Of a stretch of 64,000 nucleotides of DNA, positions 20,923 through 30,583 are shown piece by piece. The notes below the pieces were generated by a model. It saw nothing but the letters and a program-made list of their open reading frames with translations. It had not been told where the DNA came from and made no database searches. The position numbers and the translations under genes were made by a program. This DNA is from Stutzerimonas azotifigens (lineage in GTDB: Bacteria > Pseudomonadota > Gammaproteobacteria > Pseudomonadales > Pseudomonadaceae): positions 248,001 through 312,000 of the forward strand of contig NZ_JAAMRF010000004.1 of the NCBI RefSeq assembly GCF_013522725.1, read 5' to 3'. The stretch's first letter is position 1. The number at the start of each line of letters is the position of its first letter.

Positions 20923-21642
20923 ATGCGCCTGTCCCGTTTTTTCATCGACGCCCCTCTCACCCTCGGCCAGCATGAGCTGCCCGAGGCCCAGGCCCACTAC
21001 ATTGGTCGCGTGTTGCGCTTGAGCGCCGGTCATGCGGTGCAGTTGTTCGATGGCAGCGGCATCGAATACGTGGGACAACTCACGGAAGTCGGCAAGAAGC
21101 GCGTGTCGGTTGAACTCACCGAAAGCCAGCCGGGCCTCCTCGAGTCGCCGCTACGCGTGCATCTGGGCCAAGGGCTGTCACGGGGAGAGCGGATGGACTG
21201 GGCGATCCAGAAAGCCACTGAGCTGGGCGTCAGCGAGATCACGCCGTTGCTCAGTGAGCGCTGCGAGGTCCGGCTGAACGACGACCGAGCCGACAAGCGC
21301 CTCCAGCACTGGCGGCAGATTGCGATCAGCGCCTGCGAGCAATGCGGGCGCTCGGTGCTGCCGCAGATTCAGGCACCCGTCTCGCTGGAAGACTGGCTGC
21401 AACGCACCGAGGCCGACCTCAAACTGCTGCTGCATCCGGTCGCAGAGCCGCTGGGAAGCCATGCACGGCCCAGCACTCTAGCCCTGCTGATAGGTCCTGA
21501 AGGCGGCATCACCGACGGGGAAATCGAACGAGCACGTGCCTGCGGCTTCCAACCGGCCCGCCTCGGGCCGCGCGTGCTGCGAACCGAGACTGCACCGGTG
21601 GTGGCGCTGAGTGTCGCCCAGCAGTTATGGGGCGACTTCTAG
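20923..21642 (+). CDS. rsmE: 16S rRNA (uracil(1498)-N(3))-methyltransferase
   Basis: Methylates U1498 of 16S rRNA in the assembled 30S subunit. The 239-residue protein has the N-terminal PUA-like barrel (HYIGRVLRLSAGHAVQLFDG) and a C-terminal SPOUT knot. Its SAM-binding motifs are QKATELGVSEITPLLSERCEV, EQCGRSVLPQI, LLIGPEGGITDGEIE and LGPRVLRTETAPVVAL. The ATG at 20923 starts MRLSRFFID, the usual beginning. It is convergent with chpC. In P. aeruginosa chpD, chpE and another gene lie between chpC and rsmE; they are absent here. Confidence 0.96.
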   Translation: MRLSRFFIDAPLTLGQHELPEAQAHYIGRVLRLSAGHAVQLFDGSGIEYVGQLTEVGKKRVSVELTESQPGLLESPLRVHLGQGLSRGERMDWAIQKATELGVSEITPLLSERCEVRLNDDRADKRLQHWRQIAISACEQCGRSVLPQIQAPVSLEDWLQRTEADLKLLLHPVAEPLGSHARPSTLALLIGPEGGITDGEIERARACGFQPARLGPRVLRTETAPVVALSVAQQLWGDF

Positions 21643-21671
21643 CCTTCCCAACTGGCAGTGGCGCGGACGAC

Positions 21672-22148
21672 TTACTTGATCAGACCCGCATCGGCGAGCT
21701 TCTGCTCGAGGCCGACGAGGTCGGGAATCCGGGCGACTATGTCGCCCAGGTTCACCGCATCGAGTTCGAGCGGTGCAAGTTCGGCCTCGGCGCGCGCCAG
21801 GCTGGCGTCGACCTTGACCGAACGAGGAATGCCCTGCACCAGCAATGCGATGAACTTGACCTTCTCCCGTCCGCCCAGCGCGTTGAGGATCGCCACGCGC
21901 GCGCTCTGGCCGAACTGCGGCTCGCCTCCGGAGGCGGCCTCGAACGACAGCAGCGGCAGGCTCAGATCGCGCCAGGCGACCTGCCCCAACAGCCACGCGG
22001 GCATCCCTTGGGAAACCTGTGGAGCGCGGTAGGAAATCAGTTCGGCCACCGCTACGTTGGGCAGCAGCAAGGTGCGATCGGTCAGCGGCACCAGCAGGCC
22101 GGTAAGGCTGCCCTGACCTTCCTGGGCGGCAACGACGGATTGGCTCAT
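21672..22148 (-). CDS. chpC: CheW-like scaffold protein ChpC
   Basis: Adaptor of the Chp chemosensory system that links chemoreceptor and kinase, here as a second CheW-type protein beside PilI. The product is 158 residues with one CheW domain (LLVPLTDRTLLLPNVAVAELI, WLLGQVAWRDLSLPLLSFE, RVAILNALG). The start overlaps the chpB stop by 4 bases. It is the last gene of the Chp operon in this genome. In P. aeruginosa ChpC is needed for responses to some attractants such as serum albumin (family knowledge). Confidence 0.9.
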   Translation of the reverse strand: MSQSVVAAQEGQGSLTGLLVPLTDRTLLLPNVAVAELISYRAPQVSQGMPAWLLGQVAWRDLSLPLLSFEAASGGEPQFGQSARVAILNALGGREKVKFIALLVQGIPRSVKVDASLARAEAELAPLELDAVNLGDIVARIPDLVGLEQKLADAGLIK

Positions 22149-23200
22149 GGGATGTCCTGGGGGGTAGTGGAAAGAGAGTCTGCGAGCTGCTCGGCCAGAT
22201 GATCGACCAGTGCCTGGGCCAACTCACGCGGGTCGCCGCTAAGCAAGCTGTAGCCGCCTTCGCGCAAGCTGTCGGGCATGCTCGAGCAAACGCACGAATC
22301 GGCGCGCTGAGTCCAGATCTTGCCGCCTTGGCGCCGGACATAGGCGGCCGCGGCGCTGCCATCGCTGCCCATGCCGCTGAAGGCGATGACGCCGCAGCGA
22401 CTGGCGAAATGCTGGGCTAGGTTGAGCATCATCTGGTCGATCGATGGGCTGTAGGGCTCTGGCCAGCCGCGATTGGCAATCTGCATGACGCTTCCGGCGG
22501 CAAAGCCGAGCTCGTGCTGAATCGGCGCGACCACCACCTCACCACAACGGATCGCGTCGCCCTGACGCGCCTGGGTAACGTACCACTGGCTGTGACGCCC
22601 AACCGCCTGGGGCAGACTGGCTTCGAAGCTTGCCTCGATGTGCTGCGCATAGACGAAGCCTACCGGTAAGCCGCCTGGCAGGGCATCGAGAAACGCCTTG
22701 ACTGCCTCCGGCCCGCCCATCGAGGCGGCGAGCAACCAGACCTGCCTCGCCGGCTCGCCCGAGGAAAGCGCAGTTGTTTCGGCCAACGTACGCGGCAGTG
22801 CGAGCTGTCCCGGACGCTGCGCCTCTTCGAGCAGAGCTTCCAGACGAGGTCCCACCGCAGTCGAGGGATCACCGACCAGCCGCTTGAGTTTGCCGAACAG
22901 GCGCCGCTCCCAACGCGGATAATTCTCTGAAAGACGCTCCGGCGCATGCCCTTCGCCAAACAGGACGGGCGCGCTGGACCACTCCAGCAGCGCGTCGACC
23001 AGCGGGCAATCTTCCGACTGTGCCAGATCGACGAGCCACAGGTCAGTGCCGACGCCCTCGAGGTCCGCCACTTCCAGACGGGCCGGGTCGGTATTGAGCA
23101 CGACCCGATAGCCGCTAGCACTCAGGGCCTGCTGCAGCACATGGCGCTGCAGCGAGGTGTCCGCCAGCACGGCGATCCGTGCCGAGCCCGTCTCACTCAT
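22145..23200 (-). CDS. chpB: CheB-type protein-glutamate methylesterase ChpB
   Basis: Removes methyl groups from the chemoreceptor PilJ, opposing PilK. The product is 351 residues. The N-terminal 130 residues look like a degenerate receiver domain (RIAVLADTSLQRHVLQQAL, DLWLVDLAQ) that lacks the usual paired acidic residues near its start and the TSR/K pattern. The C-terminal domain has the serine hydrolase triad: Ser in LLAASMGGPEAVK, His in YAQHIEASFE and Asp in FSGMGSDGS. The ATG at 23200 overlaps the end of chpA by 8 bases. An upstream in-frame extension lies in chpA coding sequence. Confidence 0.92.
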   Translation of the reverse strand: MSETGSARIAVLADTSLQRHVLQQALSASGYRVVLNTDPARLEVADLEGVGTDLWLVDLAQSEDCPLVDALLEWSSAPVLFGEGHAPERLSENYPRWERRLFGKLKRLVGDPSTAVGPRLEALLEEAQRPGQLALPRTLAETTALSSGEPARQVWLLAASMGGPEAVKAFLDALPGGLPVGFVYAQHIEASFEASLPQAVGRHSQWYVTQARQGDAIRCGEVVVAPIQHELGFAAGSVMQIANRGWPEPYSPSIDQMMLNLAQHFASRCGVIAFSGMGSDGSAAAAYVRRQGGKIWTQRADSCVCSSMPDSLREGGYSLLSGDPRELAQALVDHLAEQLADSLSTTPQDIP

Positions 23201-26200
23201 GAACCTGGACCAGGCGCTGTATGGTTTCGAGCAGCAGGGACTCCTGGTAAGGCTTGCCGAGGTATTCGTTAACACCGATGGACATCGCCCGCTCGCGGTG
23301 TTTCTCACCGGTACGCGAGGTGATCATGATGATCGGCAGGTCCTGCAGGCGCTCATCGTGACGCACCAGGCTGGCAACCTCGAAGCCGTCCATGCGTGGC
23401 ATCTCGATGTCCAGCAGCATGATGTCAGGCTTGCGCTCCTGCAGCTGGGTGATGGCATCGACCCCGTCCTTGGCGGTCAGCACGTTCATCCCGTTTCGCT
23501 CGAGCAGACGACTGGTGACCTTGCGTACGGTGACCGAATCGTCCACCACCATGACCAGTGTCGGGCGATCAGCCTCGACTTCCGCGGCCGCCGCCGGCAG
23601 CTGGTTGAGCTGACGCGGCTGCAGGCTGAGCAACTGGACGTGCAATGCCCGGATGGTCGCCAGCAGATCGAGAATCACCACGACGCGGCCGTCACCCAGG
23701 ATGGTAGCCCCGGAAATCCCGTGGACACCGGCGAACTGCGGACCGAGGCTCTTCACCACGATTTCGCGAGAGCCGGCGAGGCTGTCGACCTGGACCGCAA
23801 CCGCATGTTCGCTGGAACGGACCAGGATAACCGGCAGCGGCAGGCTCTGGCCTACGAGTTTCGGATGCTGCCCGTTGTTGAGCAGATCGCCCAGGTAACG
23901 CAGCTCGTAGGCCTGACCGGCGTACTCGAAGCGAGGCGCGTTGGGCTGGTAATAGGCTTCCAGCTCGTAAGGCGACACCCGCACGATACCTTCGATGGTG
24001 TTCAGCGGGATCGCATAGAGATCCTCGCCCGAATAAACCATCAACGCGCGGTTGACCGAAACGGTGAACGGCAGGCGGATCAGGAAGCGTGTGCCCTCGC
24101 CGAGCGTCGACTCGATGCTCATGGAGCCGCCGAGCTGCTTGACCTCGGAGTGCACCACGTCCATGCCAACACCGCGGCCGGAGATTTGCGTGACCCGCTC
24201 GGCCGTGGAGAAACCGGCCTCGAGAATGAACTGCAGCACCTCGTGATCGGTGAGCCCGGCATCGGCTGTCATCATGCCCCGCTCGATCGCCTTGCGACGT
24301 ACCGCCTGCAGGTTGATGCCACCGCCATCGTCGGACAGCGAAAGAACGATGTCACCGCCTTCACGGCCAAGCTCCAGCCGAATGGTGCCCTGCACCGGCT
24401 TGCCGGCGGCGACACGCTTGTCCTGGGGTTCGATACCATGGTCGACCGCGTTACGCAGCATGTGCTCAAGAGGCGCGACGATACGCTCGAGAACGGTACG
24501 GTCCATTTCACCTTCGGCGTTGCCGACGACGAACTCGACCTGCTTGCCCAGTTCACCCGCAACCTGGCGGACGATACGGCGCAGTCGCGGGATCAGGCGG
24601 TCGAACGGCACCATGCGGGTACGCATGAGGCCTTCCTGTAATTCAGTATTCACCCGCGCCTGCTGCAGCAGCAGGGTTTCGGCGTCGCGGTTACGAGCTG
24701 CCAGGGTTTCCTTCAAATCCAGCAGGTCGGACGCCGACTCGAACAAGGCGCGCGAGAGCTGCTGCAGCTGGGAATGGCGGTCCATTTCCAGCGGGTCGAA
24801 ATCTTCGTAGCCGACACGCTCGGCCTCGGCCTGGTAGCGGCTGAGGATCTGCGCCTGGGTTTCGGTATCAAGACGGCGCAGCTGGTCGCGCACCCGCTCG
24901 ATGGTCGCTTCCATTTCACCGAGGGTGAAGCCGACGTCGCTCACCTGCTGCTCGACACGACCACGAAAAATCGAGGTTTCGCCAGCCAGGTTGACCAGGC
25001 CTTCGAGCAGATCGGCAGGGACTTTCACCAGCTCCTGTGGCGCACGTCTTGCCGCTGCATCCTGCGCCGCTTCCTGAGCCTTGCGCACGAAAGGCAGCAC
25101 CTTCGCTGGAGCAACCACCGTCTGAGCCTGAGAGCTCACCGCGACGATCGGTTTGTCCAGCGCAACCGGTGCCGGCGAGGGCACAGCGACGGCTGCAGGC
25201 TGAGTGCCCGTCACCAGCGCTTCGCTACCGAGACGCTCGCGCAACAGTTCGACTTCCTTGAGCAGCCTCTCATAGTCGCTCTGGACATCCATGAACAGGC
25301 TTTCAGGCCAGGGCGCACCCACCTGCTGCGCCTCGCTCAAGTGCTGCTCGAGACCATGGGCGATATCACCCAGGCGCTTCTGCCCAGCCAGTCGGGCACC
25401 GCCCTTGAGCGTATGCAGCACGCGCATCATGTCCACCAGCGCAGTGGCGTCCTCGCGGGCGGCGTCCCAACGGCCAATGGCCGCTTCCATGTCTTCGAGC
25501 AGGTCACCGGCTTCTTCAACGAAAATATCGAGGATATCCGCCTCGGTATCGTCTGGCACTTCGTCGTCCACAGCCTTGAGCTCTACCGCGTTGGGTACGC
25601 TGAGTTGCTCGCTGGGATTGGCTCGAAAATGGCGAATGCGCTCGATCAGGGCACTGCCATCGGGTAACGCACGGCGGGACCGTACGCAATCGAGCATTGC
25701 CGAGAGCCGATCATGGCACCCCTGAAGCAAGCCGAAGAGCTCGGTGCTGGGGCGCAAACGCCCCTGGCACAGCCCCTCGTAAAGGAATTCTAGCTCGTGG
25801 GCCAGATCGCCGATTTCGCGAATTTCGGCCATGCGCGCGCCACCTTTGAGGGTGTGCAGATCGCGTTGCAGAGCTTCGATTTCGAGGCTGTTGTTGACGT
25901 CGTCCATCCAGCGCTGCAACGAGGCGTTGGCACTGTCCATGATGTCGAAACCTTCTTCGAGGAAGATTTCCACCAGCTCCGGGTCACGATCATCCCAATT
26001 CGCCGTCGGCGCCTCTTCGACAGACTCGACCATAGGCTCGCTAGCCTGCGGAACCTCAGCCGGCTCGTCCGTAGAAGCGCCTTCGGGCAAAGCCAGGTCT
26101 TCGACCACGACGACAGACGGCTCTTCGACCACCTCGGGCCACTGCACGACTTCATCGAGCGCCTGGGTATCGGTCTCCGGCTCGGCTGGCACCTCGACAG

Positions 26201-29200
26201 GCTGCAGCTCGACCTCGAACGGCTCATCATCGAATCCTGGCTGCTCGATGATCGGCGCCGAGGCATCCTCGATCTCGGCCACTTCAGCAACCGGCGGCCA
26301 GTCAGCTTCGTCGATGTCGCCGACTTCCAGCCCGGCAGTGCCTTCTTCTTCGGACTCAGATTGGGCAGGCTCGGCGGTTTCGTATCCGACTTCATCCAGA
26401 GACGAAACCGCCGACTCAAAAGTTGGGGCGATGCCTTGGCGATAAGCGTTGATCGCGTCGATCAGGCGCGCCGGATCGTTCATCGGACGTGCGGCCTGCA
26501 GCTGCTCGAGCTGCGTCGCGAGCATGTCGTGGCTCTGCTGCAGCAGCGCAGCAAGCTCCGGCGAATAGGTGTAACGGCGATCGACCAAGCCTTCGTAGAG
26601 GAATTCCAGCTCATGGGCCAGATCGCCGACCGGGCCGATCTCCGCCATCCGCGCACCGCCCTTGAGGGTGTGGAGGTCCCGCTGCAAAGCCGAGAGCGCA
26701 AGCTGACTGGACGGCTCGGCGAGCCAACGCTCAAGCGCCTGGCCGGCGCTGTCGAGTAGGTCCACGGCTTCGTCCAGGAAGATCTCGACCATCTCTTCGT
26801 CGAGGTCTTCACATACCACAACGCCCGGCTCTTGCCAGCGCGCGGGTTCCATTTGCGGCGCTTCGACCGGCTCCGGGTTCGGCCAAGTCTCGGCTTCGGC
26901 TTCGGCTTCGGCTTCGGCTTCGGCTTCGGCTTCGGCTTCGGCTTCGAAGGTTGGGGATAGATCCGACACTTGGTCAACCGGCCCCAAATCCTCTGGAACC
27001 GAGGGTTGCGGCTCACCCAAGAGCAACGACGCAGGGTCCAGCGCCTCGCCCAGCAAGGCTTCGAGCTTGGCGACCAGTTCAGGATGCGCGCTGACCTGCA
27101 GACCAGCGGCAACCTGATCCATCATCGCAACGAGGGCTTCGTGACCCTCCTCTACGTCATCGAAGAACCGCTCACTGACCGCCAGACGACCTTCCTGCGC
27201 GACGGCATAAAGGCTCAACAGCGCCTGACACAGGGAATCGATCTGTGGCAGTTCAGCCATCTGGGCGCCCAGCCCAAGAGTGGTCAACTCCTCCAGAAGC
27301 GCTGTCAGCTCCTGGCGCTCGGCCGGATGCTCGCGCCAGCTGCGCAGCAAGTCCTCGGCATCGAGCAGGATGTTCATGCCCTCGGACAGGAACAGCGAGA
27401 TCATTCGCGGATCACGCGTCTCCCCTTGCTCGCTGTCATGCCGCGCATTGCTTTCGGCCAGGCGCTCCTGATGCAGCGCCTGCACCCGCGCCAGGAATTC
27501 CGGCGCACCTTCAATGGGCGCCAGCGGATCGGTCTCGAGCTTGTCCAACCCCGCGCGGAACAACTGCTCGGCGCCGTGCATGAGCTCGGCTTCAGCCAGA
27601 TCCATCTGGATCAAGTTGGTCTTGAATTCCTTGACCAGCTTTTCCAGTGGCGTGGCGATTTCGGCGATCGGCAGGATGCCTGCCATATGCGCACTGCCCT
27701 TGAGGGTATGCAGCGCGCGCTGCAGCGAGTCGGTCACCGGTTGCGGCAGATGCTGGGCGCAGTCGGCGAGAAAGCCAACCAAGGTATCGAGATGGGTCTC
27801 GGCTTCGTTGCGGAAGATCTCCAGCAGTTGCGGATCGAGCTCTTCCACAGCGGGAGAAGCAGCCGTAACGGGCAGCACGGCATCGACTGGCGCAGCAACG
27901 GCTGGCGCCGCCTCGATCGGAGCACTGGCGGCAGCACTCTGCACGGGAACGGACTCGCCCTTGGCCAGCGCATGCGCGTTGGCGGCAAGCCGATCGACAT
28001 CGTCGCGCTGACGCTGCGCCTTGGCGGCAAACTCCTCGACCAGCTCTGGCATCAGGTCGACCACCTGACCAATCAGCGCCTTCACCGAGTCGCTCGCCTC
28101 AATGCTGCGATCCAGGACGCGGTTGAGCAGATTTTCCACCGCCCAGCCCAACTCGCCGATGATCAGCGCACGGACCATACGGCCGCTGCCCTTGAGCGTG
28201 TGGAAGGCGCGCCGTACTTCAGTTAACGCCTCCTTGTCGCCGGTATCGGCTGCCCAGCGCGGCAGAAACTCGGCAATAGTCTCAAGCACTTCGCCTACTT
28301 CTTCGACGAACACTTCGAGCAACTCTTCGTCGACCGGCTCTTCGTCGGCCGATGGTGGCAACAGGCTCGGCGGCACGTCCTGCGCAGGCGGATTGATCGC
28401 CTGCACGGGCGAGGCCATGACATCGGCCATCGAAATCACAGGCTTGGCCGGTGCAACCTCGGGCTCGGGGCGTGCCTCAGGCAGGGAGATCTCAGGCAAA
28501 TCCAATTCGGCCATCTCGGCCGCACTCATGGACGCCGAAAGCTCAGGCTCCTCGGCAAACGCAGGCTCAAGATCGATATCGCTCAGTGGAACAGCGAATG
28601 CTTCGAGCTCGGCCTCGTCAAGCATCAGCGGTGCGAATTCGATTTCCTCGAGCTCTTCGACCGGCAGCTCCGCTTCGAGTGAAGGCACTTCCTCGACAGG
28701 CTCGATGGCATCGACCGGCGAGTCGACCAAGGTCTCAAACTCAGACTCGAACGCGGGCGCTTGAACGACTGGTTGCTCTACCTCTACGGGCTCGGCAGGC
28801 AGCACTTCCATCTCGTCGAGCGGATCGGCCAACGCGCCATAGACGGGGACGGCAGGGTCCTCGCGATCAAGAATCGAGGGCTTCTCGGTCAGCGGATAAC
28901 CCAGCGTTTCCAGGCTCTCTTCGGCAACGTCGAGAATCGCGTCGCCCTGGGTTGCATGGTCTTCGCTCAGACGTTCGAGGTAGTACTCCACGCCGGTAAT
29001 CGCGTCAGCGAGCGTGTCGAGGCTCTGCCAGTCCGGAATCGCTTTGCAGGCCAGCAGTTGCTCCTGGATGTAACGGTTGCAGGCTTCGAGCAGTGCAGCG
29101 GCGCGAGGCAGCGGGATCATCGACAGACCACCGCGAGCCTGGGTCAGCAGTTCGGGCACCCGGGCAAGATGATCATGATTCCACTGCGAGGCGATGAACT

Positions 29201-30572
29201 CGATGATCGCGTCTTTGGCCTGCTCGAGACCATTACGCGCTTCCTTGATAACCAATTGATGGATCTGCGCCACATCGGTGGTAGGCAGATGGTTTTCTTC
29301 GCTGCGCCCGCCCTCGGTTTGACTGCCGACCATGCCGGCCAGCGTCGCCTCGACATACAACAGAGCACCCGCGACATCCATCAGAATCGCGTCATTGGGG
29401 TCGCGCTGTCCGTTGGCCAGGGCCTGGATGACGGTGTACTGATCAAGAATGATTTTGCGCGGCTGACCAAAACCCAGCACGGCGAGCGTGTCGGAAATTT
29501 GCTTGAGCGGAACCAGCAAGCCAGCAAGCTCACCAAGGGCCTTGCGATCGCTGCGTACGAACAGGTCGAGGCTATCCTTGACCCGCACCAGCTCCTCACA
29601 GAGCGCCGCGACCACCGAGCGCATGGCACCACGGTCCGGACCGGCCAGTTGAGCGCGCTCCTGGTTGACCACTTCAGTGTCCGGCAGCGCCTCGTCCAGC
29701 TTGTAGCGCTGCTTGAGCGCCTGGATTCGAGGCGAGTCGGTTTCCGCTTTCGCCACGTAGAACAGCAGGTTCTTGGTCAGTTCTTCGGATGCGGGCTGGT
29801 TGATACCGTCGGCGCCCTGCTCGACCAGTCGCTTGAGCTCCTTGTCGACCTGGCGCAACAGCGTGCGCACTGAGGTGCCGTTGCTGACGCTGCCGCTGGC
29901 CAGGCCTTCGACCATGCCGGAGGCGATCTGCCAGAGCGCTCCGAGCGGAGCCTCCTTGCACAACGACTCCAAACGCGCGAAGACACGCGCCATGTAATTG
30001 AGATTCGTAGGCAAATCGTGATTGCGGATAACACCGACCAGGGCCATCTGCAGCATCTGCCGCAGCTTGCGAAGCAATACCGGAAGCTCGGCGGTACGTA
30101 GCGGGGCCAGGGAGTCGGCTGGCAGAGCGGGCGCCTGGCCGCTCAGGTCGGGCGAGAACAGGCTGGTTTCCGATAGCAGCTTCTCGCCCCGAGCGGCGCG
30201 CAGATCGTTGAGCAGCGGCAGTACGACCATCGGCAGGTCACGACGCGCACTCTGGATGCGATCCAGATAGACCGGCATCTGCAGAATGGCCTGCATCATC
30301 ACTTCCAGCGCTTCGCCCTGGTTGGTGACGCGCTCTTCCATCAGCGCACGGGCGAGTTGTTCCATTTCTTCGGCAAGCATCGCCGCGCCGTAGAACTCGA
30401 CCATCTGGAGGGTGCCATGCACCTGATGCACGTACGTCAGGCAGAAACGCATGCGCGTCGAGTCCTGCGGGTTCTCGACGAACGCCTCCAGCGCTTGGCG
30501 CGCCTGTCTCAGCGTCTCGGCAATTTCGCCTTTCACCCACTCCAGGGCGACATAATCGTGCCGATCACCCAT
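23193..30572 (-). CDS. chpA: Hybrid chemotaxis histidine kinase ChpA with multiple phosphotransfer domains
   Basis: Central kinase of the Chp system that phosphorylates PilG and PilH to steer type IV pilus extension, retraction and cAMP output. The 2459-residue protein is close to P. aeruginosa ChpA (about 2470). The N-terminal FimL-like region includes TYVHQVHGTL (His49). Five canonical phosphotransfer motifs HTLKG stand near residues 791, 954, 1300, 1572 and 1720. Between them a degenerate unit with LTTLGLGAQM lacks His. After a Pro/Ala linker come the dimerisation helices (about 1866), ATPase N-box MLRNAVDHG (about 2040), DDGGG (about 2080), GRGVGMD (about 2135), a CheW domain and a receiver (VVDDS, phosphoacceptor Asp about 2387, GKPY). 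The start at 30572 has GGAG 5 bases upstream; an ATG at 30587 overlapping the pilK stop is possible. Confidence 0.95.
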   Translation of the reverse strand: MGDRHDYVALEWVKGEIAETLRQARQALEAFVENPQDSTRMRFCLTYVHQVHGTLQMVEFYGAAMLAEEMEQLARALMEERVTNQGEALEVMMQAILQMPVYLDRIQSARRDLPMVVLPLLNDLRAARGEKLLSETSLFSPDLSGQAPALPADSLAPLRTAELPVLLRKLRQMLQMALVGVIRNHDLPTNLNYMARVFARLESLCKEAPLGALWQIASGMVEGLASGSVSNGTSVRTLLRQVDKELKRLVEQGADGINQPASEELTKNLLFYVAKAETDSPRIQALKQRYKLDEALPDTEVVNQERAQLAGPDRGAMRSVVAALCEELVRVKDSLDLFVRSDRKALGELAGLLVPLKQISDTLAVLGFGQPRKIILDQYTVIQALANGQRDPNDAILMDVAGALLYVEATLAGMVGSQTEGGRSEENHLPTTDVAQIHQLVIKEARNGLEQAKDAIIEFIASQWNHDHLARVPELLTQARGGLSMIPLPRAAALLEACNRYIQEQLLACKAIPDWQSLDTLADAITGVEYYLERLSEDHATQGDAILDVAEESLETLGYPLTEKPSILDREDPAVPVYGALADPLDEMEVLPAEPVEVEQPVVQAPAFESEFETLVDSPVDAIEPVEEVPSLEAELPVEELEEIEFAPLMLDEAELEAFAVPLSDIDLEPAFAEEPELSASMSAAEMAELDLPEISLPEARPEPEVAPAKPVISMADVMASPVQAINPPAQDVPPSLLPPSADEEPVDEELLEVFVEEVGEVLETIAEFLPRWAADTGDKEALTEVRRAFHTLKGSGRMVRALIIGELGWAVENLLNRVLDRSIEASDSVKALIGQVVDLMPELVEEFAAKAQRQRDDVDRLAANAHALAKGESVPVQSAAASAPIEAAPAVAAPVDAVLPVTAASPAVEELDPQLLEIFRNEAETHLDTLVGFLADCAQHLPQPVTDSLQRALHTLKGSAHMAGILPIAEIATPLEKLVKEFKTNLIQMDLAEAELMHGAEQLFRAGLDKLETDPLAPIEGAPEFLARVQALHQERLAESNARHDSEQGETRDPRMISLFLSEGMNILLDAEDLLRSWREHPAERQELTALLEELTTLGLGAQMAELPQIDSLCQALLSLYAVAQEGRLAVSERFFDDVEEGHEALVAMMDQVAAGLQVSAHPELVAKLEALLGEALDPASLLLGEPQPSVPEDLGPVDQVSDLSPTFEAEAEAEAEAEAEAEAEAETWPNPEPVEAPQMEPARWQEPGVVVCEDLDEEMVEIFLDEAVDLLDSAGQALERWLAEPSSQLALSALQRDLHTLKGGARMAEIGPVGDLAHELEFLYEGLVDRRYTYSPELAALLQQSHDMLATQLEQLQAARPMNDPARLIDAINAYRQGIAPTFESAVSSLDEVGYETAEPAQSESEEEGTAGLEVGDIDEADWPPVAEVAEIEDASAPIIEQPGFDDEPFEVELQPVEVPAEPETDTQALDEVVQWPEVVEEPSVVVVEDLALPEGASTDEPAEVPQASEPMVESVEEAPTANWDDRDPELVEIFLEEGFDIMDSANASLQRWMDDVNNSLEIEALQRDLHTLKGGARMAEIREIGDLAHELEFLYEGLCQGRLRPSTELFGLLQGCHDRLSAMLDCVRSRRALPDGSALIERIRHFRANPSEQLSVPNAVELKAVDDEVPDDTEADILDIFVEEAGDLLEDMEAAIGRWDAAREDATALVDMMRVLHTLKGGARLAGQKRLGDIAHGLEQHLSEAQQVGAPWPESLFMDVQSDYERLLKEVELLRERLGSEALVTGTQPAAVAVPSPAPVALDKPIVAVSSQAQTVVAPAKVLPFVRKAQEAAQDAAARRAPQELVKVPADLLEGLVNLAGETSIFRGRVEQQVSDVGFTLGEMEATIERVRDQLRRLDTETQAQILSRYQAEAERVGYEDFDPLEMDRHSQLQQLSRALFESASDLLDLKETLAARNRDAETLLLQQARVNTELQEGLMRTRMVPFDRLIPRLRRIVRQVAGELGKQVEFVVGNAEGEMDRTVLERIVAPLEHMLRNAVDHGIEPQDKRVAAGKPVQGTIRLELGREGGDIVLSLSDDGGGINLQAVRRKAIERGMMTADAGLTDHEVLQFILEAGFSTAERVTQISGRGVGMDVVHSEVKQLGGSMSIESTLGEGTRFLIRLPFTVSVNRALMVYSGEDLYAIPLNTIEGIVRVSPYELEAYYQPNAPRFEYAGQAYELRYLGDLLNNGQHPKLVGQSLPLPVILVRSSEHAVAVQVDSLAGSREIVVKSLGPQFAGVHGISGATILGDGRVVVILDLLATIRALHVQLLSLQPRQLNQLPAAAAEVEADRPTLVMVVDDSVTVRKVTSRLLERNGMNVLTAKDGVDAITQLQERKPDIMLLDIEMPRMDGFEVASLVRHDERLQDLPIIMITSRTGEKHRERAMSIGVNEYLGKPYQESLLLETIQRLVQVHE
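26891..26944. repeat. Hexanucleotide tandem repeat inside chpA
   Basis: Nine perfect copies of CGGCTT (plus strand) encode an alternating Glu-Ala run at about residues 1209-1227 of ChpA, in the acidic linker between the second and third canonical phosphotransfer domains. Because the unit is six bases, slippage would lengthen or shorten the linker by two residues without shifting the frame. Confidence 0.95.
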
Positions 30573-30583
30573 AGCGACTCCGC

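Noticed and set aside
26891..26944. Short tandem repeat as a CRISPR array
   Set aside because: The units are six bases and contiguous, with no spacers, and they lie in an open reading frame as Glu-Ala codons.
26970..28226. Long plus-strand frames inside chpA
   Set aside because: ChpA reads through without interruption on the minus strand with recognisable domains on both sides.
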